A DNA stretch of 64,000 nucleotides from M3007 sp041392625. GTDB lineage: Bacteria; Bacteroidota; Bacteroidia; Chitinophagales; Saprospiraceae. The stretch spans positions 1 to 64,000 of the forward strand of contig JAWKLR010000001.1 of assembly GCA_041392625.1 (NCBI GenBank). Reading direction: 5' to 3'. Positions 19,857 through 29,085 of this stretch are shown here, one piece after another; positions within the stretch are counted from its first letter, which is position 1; every line of letters begins with the position of its first letter. The notes beneath the pieces are model-generated. The model was given only the letters and a program-made list of their open reading frames with translations, was not told the origin of the DNA and ran no database searches. A program made the translations under genes and the position numbers.

Positions 19857-19886
19857 TTGGGTTATCTGAAGATTGTTCTATCTTTG
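19857..19886 (+). promoter_or_regulatory. rpsU promoter
   Basis: TTG (19857-19859), 19-nt spacer and TATCTTTG (19879-19886): an exact match to the Bacteroidota consensus. Predicted start ~19892; leader ~35 nt containing a strong Shine-Dalgarno sequence. Confidence 0.85.
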
Positions 19887-19914
19887 CAGCCCGAAATTTA
19901 TTTACATTATTTAA

Positions 19915-19920
19915 AAGGAG
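19915..19920 (+). promoter_or_regulatory. strong Shine-Dalgarno sequence of rpsU
   Basis: AAGGAG, preceded by two more A, ends 6 nt before the ATG at 19927. Most starts in this window lack any such sequence. In Flavobacterium johnsoniae, bS21 helps hide the anti-Shine-Dalgarno, and rpsU keeps a strong Shine-Dalgarno that allows autoregulation; the same logic plausibly applies here. Confidence 0.85.
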
Positions 19921-19926
19921 AATTAC

Positions 19927-20121
19927 ATGCTCATCGTACCCGTAAAAGACGGCGAAACTATCGACAAGGCCCTCAAGAAGTACAAGCGTAAATTTGAGCG
20001 CGCAGGCATTTTGAAAGAATTGCGTCGCCGCAAAAATTTCACCAAGCCTTCTATTGAGCGTCGCGCTGAAGTTTTGAAAGCGATCTATAAAGAAGAGATG
20101 TACGGAAATAAGAACGACTAA
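19927..20121 (+). CDS. rpsU: 30S ribosomal protein bS21
   Basis: A 64-aa basic protein matching bS21 along its whole length (MLIVPVKDGETIDKALKKYK at the start, RRRKNFTKPSIERR in the middle). It binds the small-subunit platform near the 16S rRNA 3' end. In Bacteroidota, bS21 with bS18 and bS6 sequesters the 16S tail, explaining why most mRNAs lack Shine-Dalgarno sequences. The gene has its own consensus promoter and a strong Shine-Dalgarno, unlike its neighbours. A Xer recombinase frame follows after 17 bp, a frequent neighbour in this phylum. Confidence 0.97.
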   Translation: MLIVPVKDGETIDKALKKYKRKFERAGILKELRRRKNFTKPSIERRAEVLKAIYKEEMYGNKND

Positions 20122-20138
20122 TTCCGTATATTTACGGG

Positions 20139-21030
20139 ATGTTCCACGAAACCTCGTTTTTGAAATACCTGGCGTTGGAACGCCGTTTCTCTCCGCACAC
20201 CATAAAGGCGTATAGCCACGATTTGTCCTTGTTCCTGGGCTTTGTACAGGAACAGTACTGCCTCACCTCGGTCACCGAAGTGAGGCATTTGCATATACGG
20301 TCATGGATAGTGGGACTTATGGAATCCGGACAAAGTCCGCGAAGCATCAATCGCCGGCTGTCTTGTCTCAAATCCTATTTCAAGTTCTTAAAGAAACGCA
20401 ATCAGATCGAAAAAGATCCGATGCTCAAGGTGATTCCTCCCAGAACCGGGAAGCGACTTCCCGAGTATATTCAGGAAAAAAACATTGGGCACTTATTTCA
20501 GGAAGTAGATTTTGGTGAAGGGTACCTGGGGGCCTGTAAGCGCCTTATGCTTGAGGTACTTTATGCAACCGGAATCCGGCGCAGCGAATTGACCAATCAA
20601 CCGGAGCAAATTGATCCCAATCGACAGTTTCTGTATTCGGAAAGGAAATAAAGAACGGATCGTTCCATTTGCACCTGTGTAGCGGCAAAAGCCATTGAGG
20701 AATTCCTGCGGGGACGAGCGGAACAAGGCTTTTCCCACCACAAGCGCACCATGGTTGTTTTTGAACAAAAAGGGAGAGCAATTAAGTCCGGATTTTGTCT
20801 ATTACTACGTAAAAAAGTACCTGTCTCAGGTTTCCAGCAATGAACAGCGTAGCCCCCACGTCCTCCGGCACTCGTTCGCTACCCACCTTTCCAATGCCGG
20901 TGCCGATCTGAATGCTATTAAAGAACTTCTGGGCCACTCCAACCTCGCTGCCACCCAGGTGTACATGCACAATTCCATCGAAAAATTGAAGGATGTGTAC
21001 AAACAAGCTCACCCGAAAAGCGAGGAATAG
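20139..21030 (+). pseudogene. XerC/XerD-type tyrosine recombinase, frameshifted
   Basis: The combined frames give a ~297-aa site-specific recombinase. The N-terminal SAM-like core-binding domain (RFSPHTIKAYSHDLSLFL) and start of the catalytic domain with the Arg motif ATGIRRSEL are in the first frame. GKGNKERIVPF-like sequence follows in a second frame (20641 on), VAAKAIEEFLRG in the first again (20679 on), and the end in the second, with HVLRHSFATHL (His-x-x-Arg), GHSN and the nucleophile Tyr in TQVYMHN. At least three frame changes (about 20640, 20678 and 20735) break it. All catalytic residues survive. Chromosome dimer resolution by Xer is normally conserved, so sequence errors are likely unless another copy exists elsewhere. 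Confidence 0.85.
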
Positions 21031-21152
21031 TAGACAGGGAGAGTAGTCCTTTCTTAACAGTTCCTAACACATAGTGATAAAATCTGGTTAAACCGCTTCC
21101 AAAGGTTGCTGGCTTGCGAAAACTATCCGTTTTTCGTTAAAAATTCTAAGCT

Positions 21153-21692
21153 ATGCGAACCTTATATGCACTACTCGTTGGAGGCGTACTGGTACTCAGT
21201 TCTTGCTCTCCCCAACTCACAACCTTTACGGAGGATTTGTATGAGTCTTACAAATGGTCTGATGAAGACCTGAAAAAAGTTCAGTTTTACCTGTCAGACG
21301 ACCTGGTGATCTATCGGGATCTGGAAAAAGATGCCGGGGTGGAGATCGCCCGTGGTGAAATCAAAGTTGTTGATGGGAAAAAAGTAGAACAAATCCGGTT
21401 TAAAGCCGGAACCCCAGGGGTCTACCTCTTCAAGCCGAAAGACGACAATTTCGCGATCAGTTTTGAAAACGGGGATGAAACCCATTACCTCGTTTTTGGT
21501 CCAAACCCAAAGTACAGCGGACGCTACATGTTGCTGGCTTCCGAATGGGATCGCCGGCGCGGGAAAGTCAGTTATGCCGGTGAAAAATTTTATACCACCT
21601 CTGCCGTTGTTCCCCGGCTATTGGTTGATCTGAAAAAAACAGGCTACCGCAAAACGGAGTCCCGTACTGTTGGTGGCCGCCGGATTGAGTAA
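21153..21692 (+). CDS. lipoprotein, unknown function
   Basis: A 179-aa exported protein with a signal peptide and lipobox LSSC, the lipidated Cys being residue 18. The mature part is about 160 residues, rich in charged strands (FYLSDDLVIYRDLEKD, ISFENGDETHYLVFGP) and ends in a basic tail. It resembles conserved Bacteroidota lipoproteins of no known function; I recognise no named domain. Complete and uninterrupted, unlike the two genes to its left. Confidence 0.8.
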   Translation: MRTLYALLVGGVLVLSSCSPQLTTFTEDLYESYKWSDEDLKKVQFYLSDDLVIYRDLEKDAGVEIARGEIKVVDGKKVEQIRFKAGTPGVYLFKPKDDNFAISFENGDETHYLVFGPNPKYSGRYMLLASEWDRRRGKVSYAGEKFYTTSAVVPRLLVDLKKTGYRKTESRTVGGRRIE

Positions 21693-21718
21693 ACCGGTTT
21701 TACCGAAGGATTTTGTTG

Positions 21719-21790
21719 ATAAAAGTGGTCTGCATCCTGAATTGTACGCGCAATTGCTCGTAAAAATTTGGCGGCAATGACCACTTTTAT
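21719..21790. repeat. 12-bp inverted repeat ahead of recN
   Basis: ATAAAAGTGGTC (21719-21730) and GACCACTTTTAT (21779-21790) are perfectly complementary around a 48-nt loop that itself holds GCGCAATTGC. It lies between the lipoprotein stop and recN (starts 21868). It could be a weak terminator, an operator or a leader structure; nothing decides. Confidence 0.6.
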
Positions 21791-21867
21791 CCTTATTTTA
21801 GCTGTTCCCTATTTCAGGCATAAAAAAGAATAAACTGCCTGTAAAAACCCAAAAAACAACAAGGAAT

Positions 21868-23523
21868 ATGCTAAACCGTCTGTACATCAGAAACTACGCC
21901 CTCATAGAGGAGCTTACCATAAATTTCTCAGACAAGCTAACCATCATCACCGGTGAAACCGGTGCGGGAAAATCTATACTTCTCGGTGCACTTGGCTTGA
22001 TTATGGGGGAACGGGCAGACTCCAAAATCTTTTACAACCAAAATGAAAAATGCATCGTAGAAGGCAGCTTTGACGTATCTGCATACGATCTTCAGTCCTT
22101 TTTTGAGGAGCATGAGCTGGACTACGATGTGGAAGTGCTCATTCGCAGGGAACTCTCACCAACAGGTAAAAGCCGTGCTTTTATCAACGATACCCCCGTA
22201 AACAACCAGGTGCTCAAACGGCTTACTGAAGCCCTGGTTGATTTGCATCAGCAATTTGATGTACTGGATATTCATCATGTAAATTTTCAGCTCCGTATGA
22301 TTGATGCCCTCGCTGGGAACCAACAGCGTATGGCGCAATATAGCCAGTTGTACCGGAGTTATGCAAAGGATAAAAAAGAACTCGAGCACTTGCAGAGTAA
22401 AAGCGCTCAGGGCGCACGTGAGATGGAGTTTCTTCTGTTCCAATTGAAAGAACTGGAGGAGGCTGAATTGCAGCCTGGCGAACAGGAGGAACTGGAGGAG
22501 TCTTTGCGCCAGTTAGAAAATGCAGAGGAAATTAAAAGAAACTTTGGCGCACTTTTCACGCATTTGGTGGATGGAGAGAATACGATTATTAATCAAATTC
22601 AGGAACTGAACCGACCGCTGACAAGCCTTCGAAATGTGTCGCGCAGTCTGGATCAGGTTGGAAGCCGCCTGGACTCCATTTTGGCAGAACTAGAAGATGT
22701 CGCAAAGGAATGCGAACGCATTGCAGAAGAAACTGAATACGAACCTCAACGGATTGAAGAAATTCAGGAACGCCTCAACCAATTGTATAAGCTGCAAAAG
22801 AAACACAGCGTAGGAACTGTAGAAGAATTATTATCTATTCAGGATCAAATGCAGAGCCAGGCATCGGGATTCACCGACCTGAGTGCTCAAATTGAAAAAC
22901 TGGAAAAGGCCCTGGGCAAGCAGCATGCAGAGTTGGTCACAAAGGCCGTAGAACTCAGAAAAGCCCGCGAGGCCGTGGTGCCATCCTTCGAAACCAAAGT
23001 AGGTGAGTTGCTAACCTTATTGTCTATGCAGCATGCCGCACTGAAGGTCGACGTAACTCACCTGGGTCAAGTGCAGGCTACCGGGATGGATGAGGTTCAG
23101 TTCTTGTTTGCATCTAATGCAGGAAGCCGCTTCCTTCCAATCAAGCAGGTCGCTTCAGGGGGGGAATTGTCGCGGTTAACCTTGTGTACAAAAAGTCTGG
23201 TAGCAGATGCCATTCCGCTTCCTACCCTGATTTTTGACGAAATTGATACCGGTGTAAGTGGGGATGTTTCCATGCAAATGGGGAAGATCCTTAAAGAACT
23301 GAGCAGCCGACATCAGGTCGTCAGCATAACCCATACCCCGCAAGTTGCAGCCCGTGCAGACAAGCATTATTTCGTGTACAAAAAGACGGAGGGTGCTCGG
23401 ACTATAACCAACATTCGCTTATTGAATGAGGAGGAACGTCTGCGTTCCGTTGCTGTGATGCTGAGTGGAAACCCGCCCAGCGAAGCTGCCCTGGTTACAG
23501 CCAATGAACTGGTGAAAGCCTAA
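21868..23523 (+). CDS. recN: DNA repair protein RecN
   Basis: A 551-aa SMC-like ATPase for recombinational repair of double-strand breaks. The N-terminal ATPase half has Walker A GETGAGKS at 29-36. The middle (~150-400) is a long coiled coil with a break. The C-terminal half has the ABC signature ASGGELSRLTL and Walker B TLIFDEIDTGVSG. Length and order are standard for RecN. The start ATG at 21868 gives the canonical MLNRLYIRNYALIE beginning. A small lipocalin-like gene follows after 29 bp. Confidence 0.97.
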   Translation: MLNRLYIRNYALIEELTINFSDKLTIITGETGAGKSILLGALGLIMGERADSKIFYNQNEKCIVEGSFDVSAYDLQSFFEEHELDYDVEVLIRRELSPTGKSRAFINDTPVNNQVLKRLTEALVDLHQQFDVLDIHHVNFQLRMIDALAGNQQRMAQYSQLYRSYAKDKKELEHLQSKSAQGAREMEFLLFQLKELEEAELQPGEQEELEESLRQLENAEEIKRNFGALFTHLVDGENTIINQIQELNRPLTSLRNVSRSLDQVGSRLDSILAELEDVAKECERIAEETEYEPQRIEEIQERLNQLYKLQKKHSVGTVEELLSIQDQMQSQASGFTDLSAQIEKLEKALGKQHAELVTKAVELRKAREAVVPSFETKVGELLTLLSMQHAALKVDVTHLGQVQATGMDEVQFLFASNAGSRFLPIKQVASGGELSRLTLCTKSLVADAIPLPTLIFDEIDTGVSGDVSMQMGKILKELSSRHQVVSITHTPQVAARADKHYFVYKKTEGARTITNIRLLNEEERLRSVAVMLSGNPPSEAALVTANELVKA

Positions 23524-23552
23524 GCGTTTAATCTATTCTTCCGCCTTATTTT

Positions 23553-23921
23553 ATGTATTTAAAAATTTTATTGTTTTCTGGGATTTGTCTCTTGTCTCAA
23601 CTGGAGCAAGCACCAATAGTTGGTGTGTGGCAATGCGATACCAAAGCTGGTCGGTACGATGCATTTACCTCCTTTCATTATGGCTGTTCGGGTTCGGTAC
23701 AATTCCACTCAAATGGGTTGGTTTCCAGCAACAGTACCGATGTCTTTTTCCCCAGTGGTGCGCATTGGCAGGTAGACAAAGATATATTGCAATTGACTGA
23801 TTCGGAAGGAACCGCATTTGCTGAGTATTCAATCAATAAATTGACAGGAGATTCCCTGGTACTGGTCCGCAAGGAAACGGTTTATATCCTGTTGCGGGGA
23901 GGGGGAGAAAAGGAAAAATAA
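23553..23921 (+). CDS. small exported lipocalin-like protein, hypothetical
   Basis: 122 residues with a short hydrophobic N-terminus (MYLKILLFSGICLLSQ) that looks like a signal peptide. The mature part contains IVGVWQCDTKAGRY, HWQVDKDILQLTDSEG and a repeated strand pattern, like the lipocalin-type small proteins common in Bacteroidota. No function can be assigned. The stop abuts the 3' end of the RNase P RNA gene on the other strand. Confidence 0.65.
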   Translation: MYLKILLFSGICLLSQLEQAPIVGVWQCDTKAGRYDAFTSFHYGCSGSVQFHSNGLVSSNSTDVFFPSGAHWQVDKDILQLTDSEGTAFAEYSINKLTGDSLVLVRKETVYILLRGGGEKEK

Positions 23922-24316
23922 AAACTGCAGACCTGTAAGCCGGATTCTGTACCTACCCGAAGGTAAGCCTTTGTCATTTATCTGGTTCAATGATCGCTCA
24001 TTGAATCTACGCTGCCTACCCCCCTTGTCTGTTCCTGGGAACAGCTTGAACGAGCAATCCAATTTCTCCTAAGAGATTTCAAGGTGTACATGGCATTTCA
24101 ACCCGTGAGGTTTATCCGTACCCACAGTTACCTGTTTGTACCGTGCGCTCTTACCGCACGTTTTCACCCTTACCCTGCCAGGCAGGGCGGTTATTTTCTG
24201 CGACACTTTCTGTACTTCGGTCATTTCCGAAGCCCCACCCGTTAGGTGGCACGGTGCTCTGCGTTGTCCGGACTTTCCTCTCCATTAAATAGAGCGACAA
24301 AGCGGTCTGCAGTTTT
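23922..24316 (-). ncRNA. rnpB: RNase P RNA, class A
   Basis: On the minus strand the sequence begins with a stem arm AAACTGCAGAC, then the family hallmark GAGGAAAGTCCGGAC and CAGAG, and ends with AGAATCCGGCTTACAGGTC and the closing arm GTCTGCAGTTT. This is the catalytic RNA that matures tRNA 5' ends. At ~395 nt it has the length of bacterial type A RNA. Pairing of the closing P1 stem fixes both ends within a few bases. A poly-T-containing stretch follows the 3' end and overlaps the end of the small gene at 23553-23921. No clear TAnnTTTG box is seen just upstream. Confidence 0.95.
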
Positions 24317-24708
24317 TATTTTGGTAGAACAATTCATATTGTTCTTGTACTTTCCCGAACGATTTGGCCAGGGATTTGATCCCGGGATTAATCGTGTAGG
24401 ATAAATTTTTTATCTGTGTAGAACCAAATCAATAAGCATGAACACGCTCTACAAGAAAATTACATATCTTCGAATTTATTTTATCGAATCAATAATCTTA
24501 TACGCGGTTGATAATCAATTTGTTAGGTTTAATCTAAGCCGGGGATTGAATTTTTTTTTCAATAAAAAAGCAAAAAAAATAAAATCTGGTCCGTATTGGC
24601 TTAAACTTTGTTCTAATATATAACAACTCCTGAAAACGATCAACCCAATCTCATTATTCCAAAGTCGGTATAAGGGGTACTGCCTTTGGAAAACCGATTA
24701 CAACGAGT
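24317..24708. other. AT-rich gap without a convincing gene
   Basis: Contains an 8-bp palindromic hairpin AGAACAAT-TCAT-ATTGTTCT (24327-24346) directly upstream of rnpB, which could be an operator. The rest is AT-rich; one 61-codon frame (24438-24623) has poor composition and no homologous look. The leader of the kinase gene lies at its right end. Confidence 0.5.
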
Positions 24709-27700
24709 ATGAAAAATCGATTGCTGCCATACCTGGTCGTCAGCATTATTTTAGTTGTGCTGGCAGTAATGGTTGACCGCAGCTACAAAGATACAAAGTT
24801 GCTGCAACAGTATGCAGATCAAATATCTGTATACACTTCCTCTCAGATGGGGGAGGCCCAATCCTGGGTAGATGGCCATACCGGCCTGCTACAACGGTTT
24901 GTGGATATTCCGGACGATGGAAATGCCGGGATGAGCGAACGCCTGAGATTGAGCGATAAGCCTTACACCATCGTGTTGCATAAACGGGATTCGCTCTTGT
25001 TTTGGAGCAACAATAAATATATTCCCAGCGGTTATTTTCTGGCAGAATTGGCAAAAAAACAAGAGACATTCCTCTACCAACTCCCCCTTGGCTATTTTTC
25101 TGCAAAGTCTGCACCCCTTGATGAGGTTACTGTCAGCATTTTAGTGCCTGTCCGGTATGATCTGGAGACGGATCTGGAGCAGGCTTATACCTTCCCTGCC
25201 GATCCTGGAATCCCCAAGAATGTTGTTGTGTCTGCAGAAACCGGGGATGCTGCGCTTATGGTTTCCGGCAAGCAACTGGCATGGCTTCAGGCTTCGGGTT
25301 CTGTCCAGCCTGTTTGGGTTCAGTTGCTCAAATTGTTTGCATACGGCGTACTGTTTATTTTGATTTGCATTGGCATAAATCAATTGGGAATTAAATTGGC
25401 AGAACGGGTCCATCCAGGATTGGGTATTGCAGTAGTTGCGAGCTCTATTGCTGGATTTTGGTTTGCAAACGGATCGTTTGGGCTCCTCAAAACAGCATTC
25501 AATCGGTTGCCTTTGATGCACCCTGAATTTCCGCAGGAAACACCATTAGGGACTGTTCCGGGCGATTGGCTGCTGTATTGTGGACTGGCACTATGGGGGG
25601 CTGTCTTTTTCCACCGGGTCATTCCAACCCCGAGCCGAAAGCCTGGGGCTGGAATTGGAATTGCGCTTTCTGTCGGAGTTTATGTAGGGCTGATGCTGAG
25701 TGTCCTGCTTGCAGTATATGTATTTAACCATTTGGTTTTGCGTTCCGGGATCGATTTCAATTTTGGAAACATCCTGAATTTGAATGAGGCGAGTTTTTCC
25801 GCATTGGCAAGTATTATCTTATTCATGTCCTCTCTGTTTCTTGTCGGCCATCGATTGATGTTGCTTGTCCGGTCAATGGAACTAAAAACCCTGCAGCGTA
25901 TAGGTTCTCAGTTGGGCGCTATAATGATCTTTTTATTGATTACACTGGCACTGCCCGTACCACTGGGTATCATGTATCTGCTGGGCTTTGGTTTGTTATA
26001 TGCGTTGTTGTTCGATTATTTTATTCATTGGGAAGACCCAGGTTTCGGATGGGTAGTAGTATGGCTGTTGCTTTTTACCATGTTTTCTTCCTTCTTATTG
26101 AATCGATACAATCAGGAAAAGGACCAGGAAACGCGAAAGACCTATGCTGCCTTGTTGGCGCAGGAACGGGATGTGGAAGAGGCTGAGCCTATTTTGCTGG
26201 ATATGCAAAAAACAGTGGAGGGTTCAGAGGAGTTGAGTTACCTGCTTAAGCCCTGGCCATTCAAGCCCGGAAGAGAACGCCTGAACCAATACTTTAACAG
26301 TTTTGCTTTCCACAGTGGCTATTTGTTTGAACATTATCGTTTGCGTCTCTTTGCTTTTGACAGCGAGCGGCAGCCATTATTAATTGAGCAAACTACATCC
26401 TGGGAAGAACTTGTTTCCGCTCAGTGGGAAAAGGCCTTGCCAATTGATGGAGCACCCTCCATTCGATATTTTATTGATGATCTGGGCGTGTTTAAATACC
26501 TGTTGCGCTTTCGGAAAAACAGGATGGAGGATCCAAGCCAGCCTGCGGAGGTGTTTGTAGTTTACGAACAGGAATTTTCACAGGCAGCACGGGTATACGA
26601 ACAGCTATTCTTTACCCATCCATATAAAAAGATGGAAGGGCTTTCACAGTATGACTTTTCTGTTTGGCGCGACGGGAAATTGCTGGTAGAACACGGAGAA
26701 ACCGCACTTTCTGCCGTAAATGCCCCGGTTGTCAAGGGGGAAGTCCGTGAGATTTATACTGAACAGCCTGCCCGTCAGGATGCGGTATCCAAAAGTGTGA
26801 GTGGCAAAAGTGTTGCAGTGGTTGGACACCCGGTTGCGGCCTGGTACCGGCAAGTTTATTTGTTTGCCATCTTGTTTGCCTTATCATCCCTTGGCCTGTT
26901 TGGAATGGCTCTTCTAAATCCGTTATTGCGATTATTACCAGATTATTTTGAGTTCCAGTTGAGTACCAAGGGGTCGCTTTCCCGGAGGATTCACTATTGG
27001 AATATAGCCTTGATTGTTGTTGCATTCCTGGTGCTTGGCATCATGACGTACAGCCATTTCAATACCTCCGCTGCACGTGCTGACCGGGCAACATTTGATT
27101 ATCGTGCCAATGCAGTTCTGGTGCATTTGCGCAATCAATTTGGAGATGTGTCCCCAAGTTCAGACAGTTTGGGAAGTGCCCTTGTTGAGGTATTAGGGCC
27201 CCTGACTTCAAGCCTTTCTCTGGACGTGAATTTATTTTCCCCTTCGGGAAATATGTTGTTTTCTTCGCGAAATGACTTGCGGGAGTTGGGGTTGATTCCT
27301 GAAAAATTAAGCGCAGGCACCCTTGAATTGTTGCGCAGTCAACCCCAAGGTACCCTGGAAAACGAAGAAGTGTTGGGAGGGGAGCCCTACCTGAACAGAT
27401 ACCAGATTTTGCGAAACAGTAAAAATGAGTTGTTGGGTTACCTGAGTATCCCATACCGTTTTTCAAATCGGACGATTGGGCCGGAAGTTTCGGACTTCAT
27501 GGGCATGCTTGCGAGTTTGTATGTGTTTTTACTTCTGATCGCTGGAACTGCAACGTTGGCACTGGCCCGCTCAATTATTCGTCCGGTTCGATTGATTTCC
27601 GACAAAATCAAGGAACTCAAGTTTGAAGACAAAAACCAACCACTGGAATACCAGGGTGATACCAGCGATGAGTTGGGTGAACTGATTGAAGAGTACAACC

Positions 27701-28437
27701 GGATGGTGGACAAACTGGAGGACTCCAAGGTACAATTGATCCGGATGGAGAAAGAAGGAGCCTGGAGAGAGATGGCAAGGCAGATTGCACACGATATTAA
27801 AAATCCATTGACAACGATGAAGTTGTCCATGCAGCAATTGCAACGTGTTTCGGATGACCCGATGCAGGCAGCAGCGTATTTGAAAAAAGCCATTACCCGA
27901 TTGATTGAGCAGATTGACTCGCTGGCTCAAATTGCCTCAGAGTTTTCCATGTTTGCAAATTTGGATATCCGGCAACGCTCTGATCTGATCCTCAACGATG
28001 TGGTTGAAAGCGTTTACGATTTGTTTACGGAACAGAAAGATGTCCAACTAGCCCTCAAACTTCCACAAAAGCGCATGCACATCAATGGGGATAAAAACCA
28101 CTTGATTCGGGTATTTAATAACCTGGTGATTAACGCAATTCAGGCTATTCCGGAAGATCGGCTTGGTAAAATTGAAGTGAGTTTGTACCAGGCAGGGGAA
28201 GAAGCCATTGTAAAAATCAGTGATAATGGAGGTGGAATTCCGGAAGACATACAAAAACGAGTTTTTGAACCTAACTTTACCACCAAATCCTCCGGTAGTG
28301 GACTCGGCTTGGCTATCTGTCGCCGAATCATTGAGGAATTGGATGGAAACATCCGGTTTGATACCCGAATTACGGAGGGGACTGATTTTTACATCAAATT
28401 TCCTATCACTCAAATTGAAGAACCCGAAGCGGTATGA
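24709..28437 (+). CDS. large NtrY-like membrane histidine kinase
   Basis: A 1242-aa sensor kinase. Residues ~7-22 are a first membrane helix, followed by an extracytoplasmic segment to ~210, then a cluster of about seven membrane helices (~215-470), a second extracytoplasmic region (~475-720), a helix (~725-745), a third outside domain flanked by a helix at ~770, and the last helix (~930-955). A HAMP domain follows (~960-1010), then the DHp box ARQIAHDIKNPLTTMKLSMQ with its phospho-His, and an ATPase domain with NLVINAIQAIP, ISDNGGGIPED and SGSGLGLAICR. The end overlaps the DUF3109 gene by 4 bp. The multi-helix sensor makes it far longer than ordinary NtrY. No response regulator gene is adjacent. 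Signal unknown. Confidence 0.9.
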   Translation: MKNRLLPYLVVSIILVVLAVMVDRSYKDTKLLQQYADQISVYTSSQMGEAQSWVDGHTGLLQRFVDIPDDGNAGMSERLRLSDKPYTIVLHKRDSLLFWSNNKYIPSGYFLAELAKKQETFLYQLPLGYFSAKSAPLDEVTVSILVPVRYDLETDLEQAYTFPADPGIPKNVVVSAETGDAALMVSGKQLAWLQASGSVQPVWVQLLKLFAYGVLFILICIGINQLGIKLAERVHPGLGIAVVASSIAGFWFANGSFGLLKTAFNRLPLMHPEFPQETPLGTVPGDWLLYCGLALWGAVFFHRVIPTPSRKPGAGIGIALSVGVYVGLMLSVLLAVYVFNHLVLRSGIDFNFGNILNLNEASFSALASIILFMSSLFLVGHRLMLLVRSMELKTLQRIGSQLGAIMIFLLITLALPVPLGIMYLLGFGLLYALLFDYFIHWEDPGFGWVVVWLLLFTMFSSFLLNRYNQEKDQETRKTYAALLAQERDVEEAEPILLDMQKTVEGSEELSYLLKPWPFKPGRERLNQYFNSFAFHSGYLFEHYRLRLFAFDSERQPLLIEQTTSWEELVSAQWEKALPIDGAPSIRYFIDDLGVFKYLLRFRKNRMEDPSQPAEVFVVYEQEFSQAARVYEQLFFTHPYKKMEGLSQYDFSVWRDGKLLVEHGETALSAVNAPVVKGEVREIYTEQPARQDAVSKSVSGKSVAVVGHPVAAWYRQVYLFAILFALSSLGLFGMALLNPLLRLLPDYFEFQLSTKGSLSRRIHYWNIALIVVAFLVLGIMTYSHFNTSAARADRATFDYRANAVLVHLRNQFGDVSPSSDSLGSALVEVLGPLTSSLSLDVNLFSPSGNMLFSSRNDLRELGLIPEKLSAGTLELLRSQPQGTLENEEVLGGEPYLNRYQILRNSKNELLGYLSIPYRFSNRTIGPEVSDFMGMLASLYVFLLLIAGTATLALARSIIRPVRLISDKIKELKFEDKNQPLEYQGDTSDELGELIEEYNRMVDKLEDSKVQLIRMEKEGAWREMARQIAHDIKNPLTTMKLSMQQLQRVSDDPMQAAAYLKKAITRLIEQIDSLAQIASEFSMFANLDIRQRSDLILNDVVESVYDLFTEQKDVQLALKLPQKRMHINGDKNHLIRVFNNLVINAIQAIPEDRLGKIEVSLYQAGEEAIVKISDNGGGIPEDIQKRVFEPNFTTKSSGSGLGLAICRRIIEELDGNIRFDTRITEGTDFYIKFPITQIEEPEAV

Positions 28438-29024
28438 TCATAGTCCAGGATAAATTAGTTAGCGATGATGTGGTTGAGGCGCATTTTATCTGCAATTTAA
28501 ATGCATGCAAAGGTGCCTGCTGTTGGGAGGGTGATTTTGGTGCTCCATTGGAGGAGGCTGAACTTCCCGTGTTGGAGGCCATTTATGAAGACATAAAACC
28601 GTTTCTGAGTCCAATTGGACTGAAGGTTTTGGAAGAACAGGGGACCAAAGTATGGTATGAAGAGAACGAGGAGTGGGGAACCCCTTTGGTGGAGGATGGC
28701 CCTTGTGCTTACATGACCTTTCACAACGGGATTGCCCAATGTGGTATCGAACAAGCCTGGAAGGCAGGTGCTACCGACTTTCGAAAGCCAATTTCCTGCC
28801 ATTTATATCCTATCCGTGTGATAACCAACCCCGATACGGGCTTTGAAGCATTGAATTACGATAAATGGCATATTTGCTCTGCTGCATGTGAACTGGGAGA
28901 AAAAGAACAAGTCCCTGTATATCAGTTTTTGAAAGAGCCAATAATTCGAAAGTACGGTGAAGACTTTTACGAAGAATTGGATGGCGCAGCAAAATTCATG
29001 CGTGAGCAATCAGACGAAAAATAA
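28434..29024 (+). CDS. DUF3109 family protein
   Basis: A 196-aa cytoplasmic protein that matches the Bacteroidota DUF3109 family. Visible are a Cys cluster NACKGACCWEGDFGA near the N-terminus, CAYMTF and IAQCGIEQAW in the middle, ISCHLYPIRV and a final CSAACELG. The eight or so conserved Cys suggest a metal or iron-sulfur site, as in related YkgJ-type zinc/iron-chelating proteins. Its ATG overlaps the kinase stop (ATGA), so it is translationally coupled. Function unknown. Confidence 0.88.
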   Translation: MIIVQDKLVSDDVVEAHFICNLNACKGACCWEGDFGAPLEEAELPVLEAIYEDIKPFLSPIGLKVLEEQGTKVWYEENEEWGTPLVEDGPCAYMTFHNGIAQCGIEQAWKAGATDFRKPISCHLYPIRVITNPDTGFEALNYDKWHICSAACELGEKEQVPVYQFLKEPIIRKYGEDFYEELDGAAKFMREQSDEK

Positions 29025-29030
29025 GTGCAC

Positions 29031-29068
29031 AAAAAAGCCGGCTACTGAATCCAGTAGCCGGCTTTTTT
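29031..29068. terminator. bidirectional terminator
   Basis: A perfect 17-bp stem with six A on the left and six T on the right, loop AATC (29048-29051). It lies between two convergent genes and fits rho-independent termination in both directions. Confidence 0.92.
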
Positions 29069-29085
29069 ATTTCATTTGGCAATAT

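Noticed and set aside
24438..24623. A 61-codon frame in the AT-rich gap before the large kinase
   Set aside because: Composition is driven by AT-richness (Phe, Ile, Lys, Asn), with no promoter box or signal to support it.
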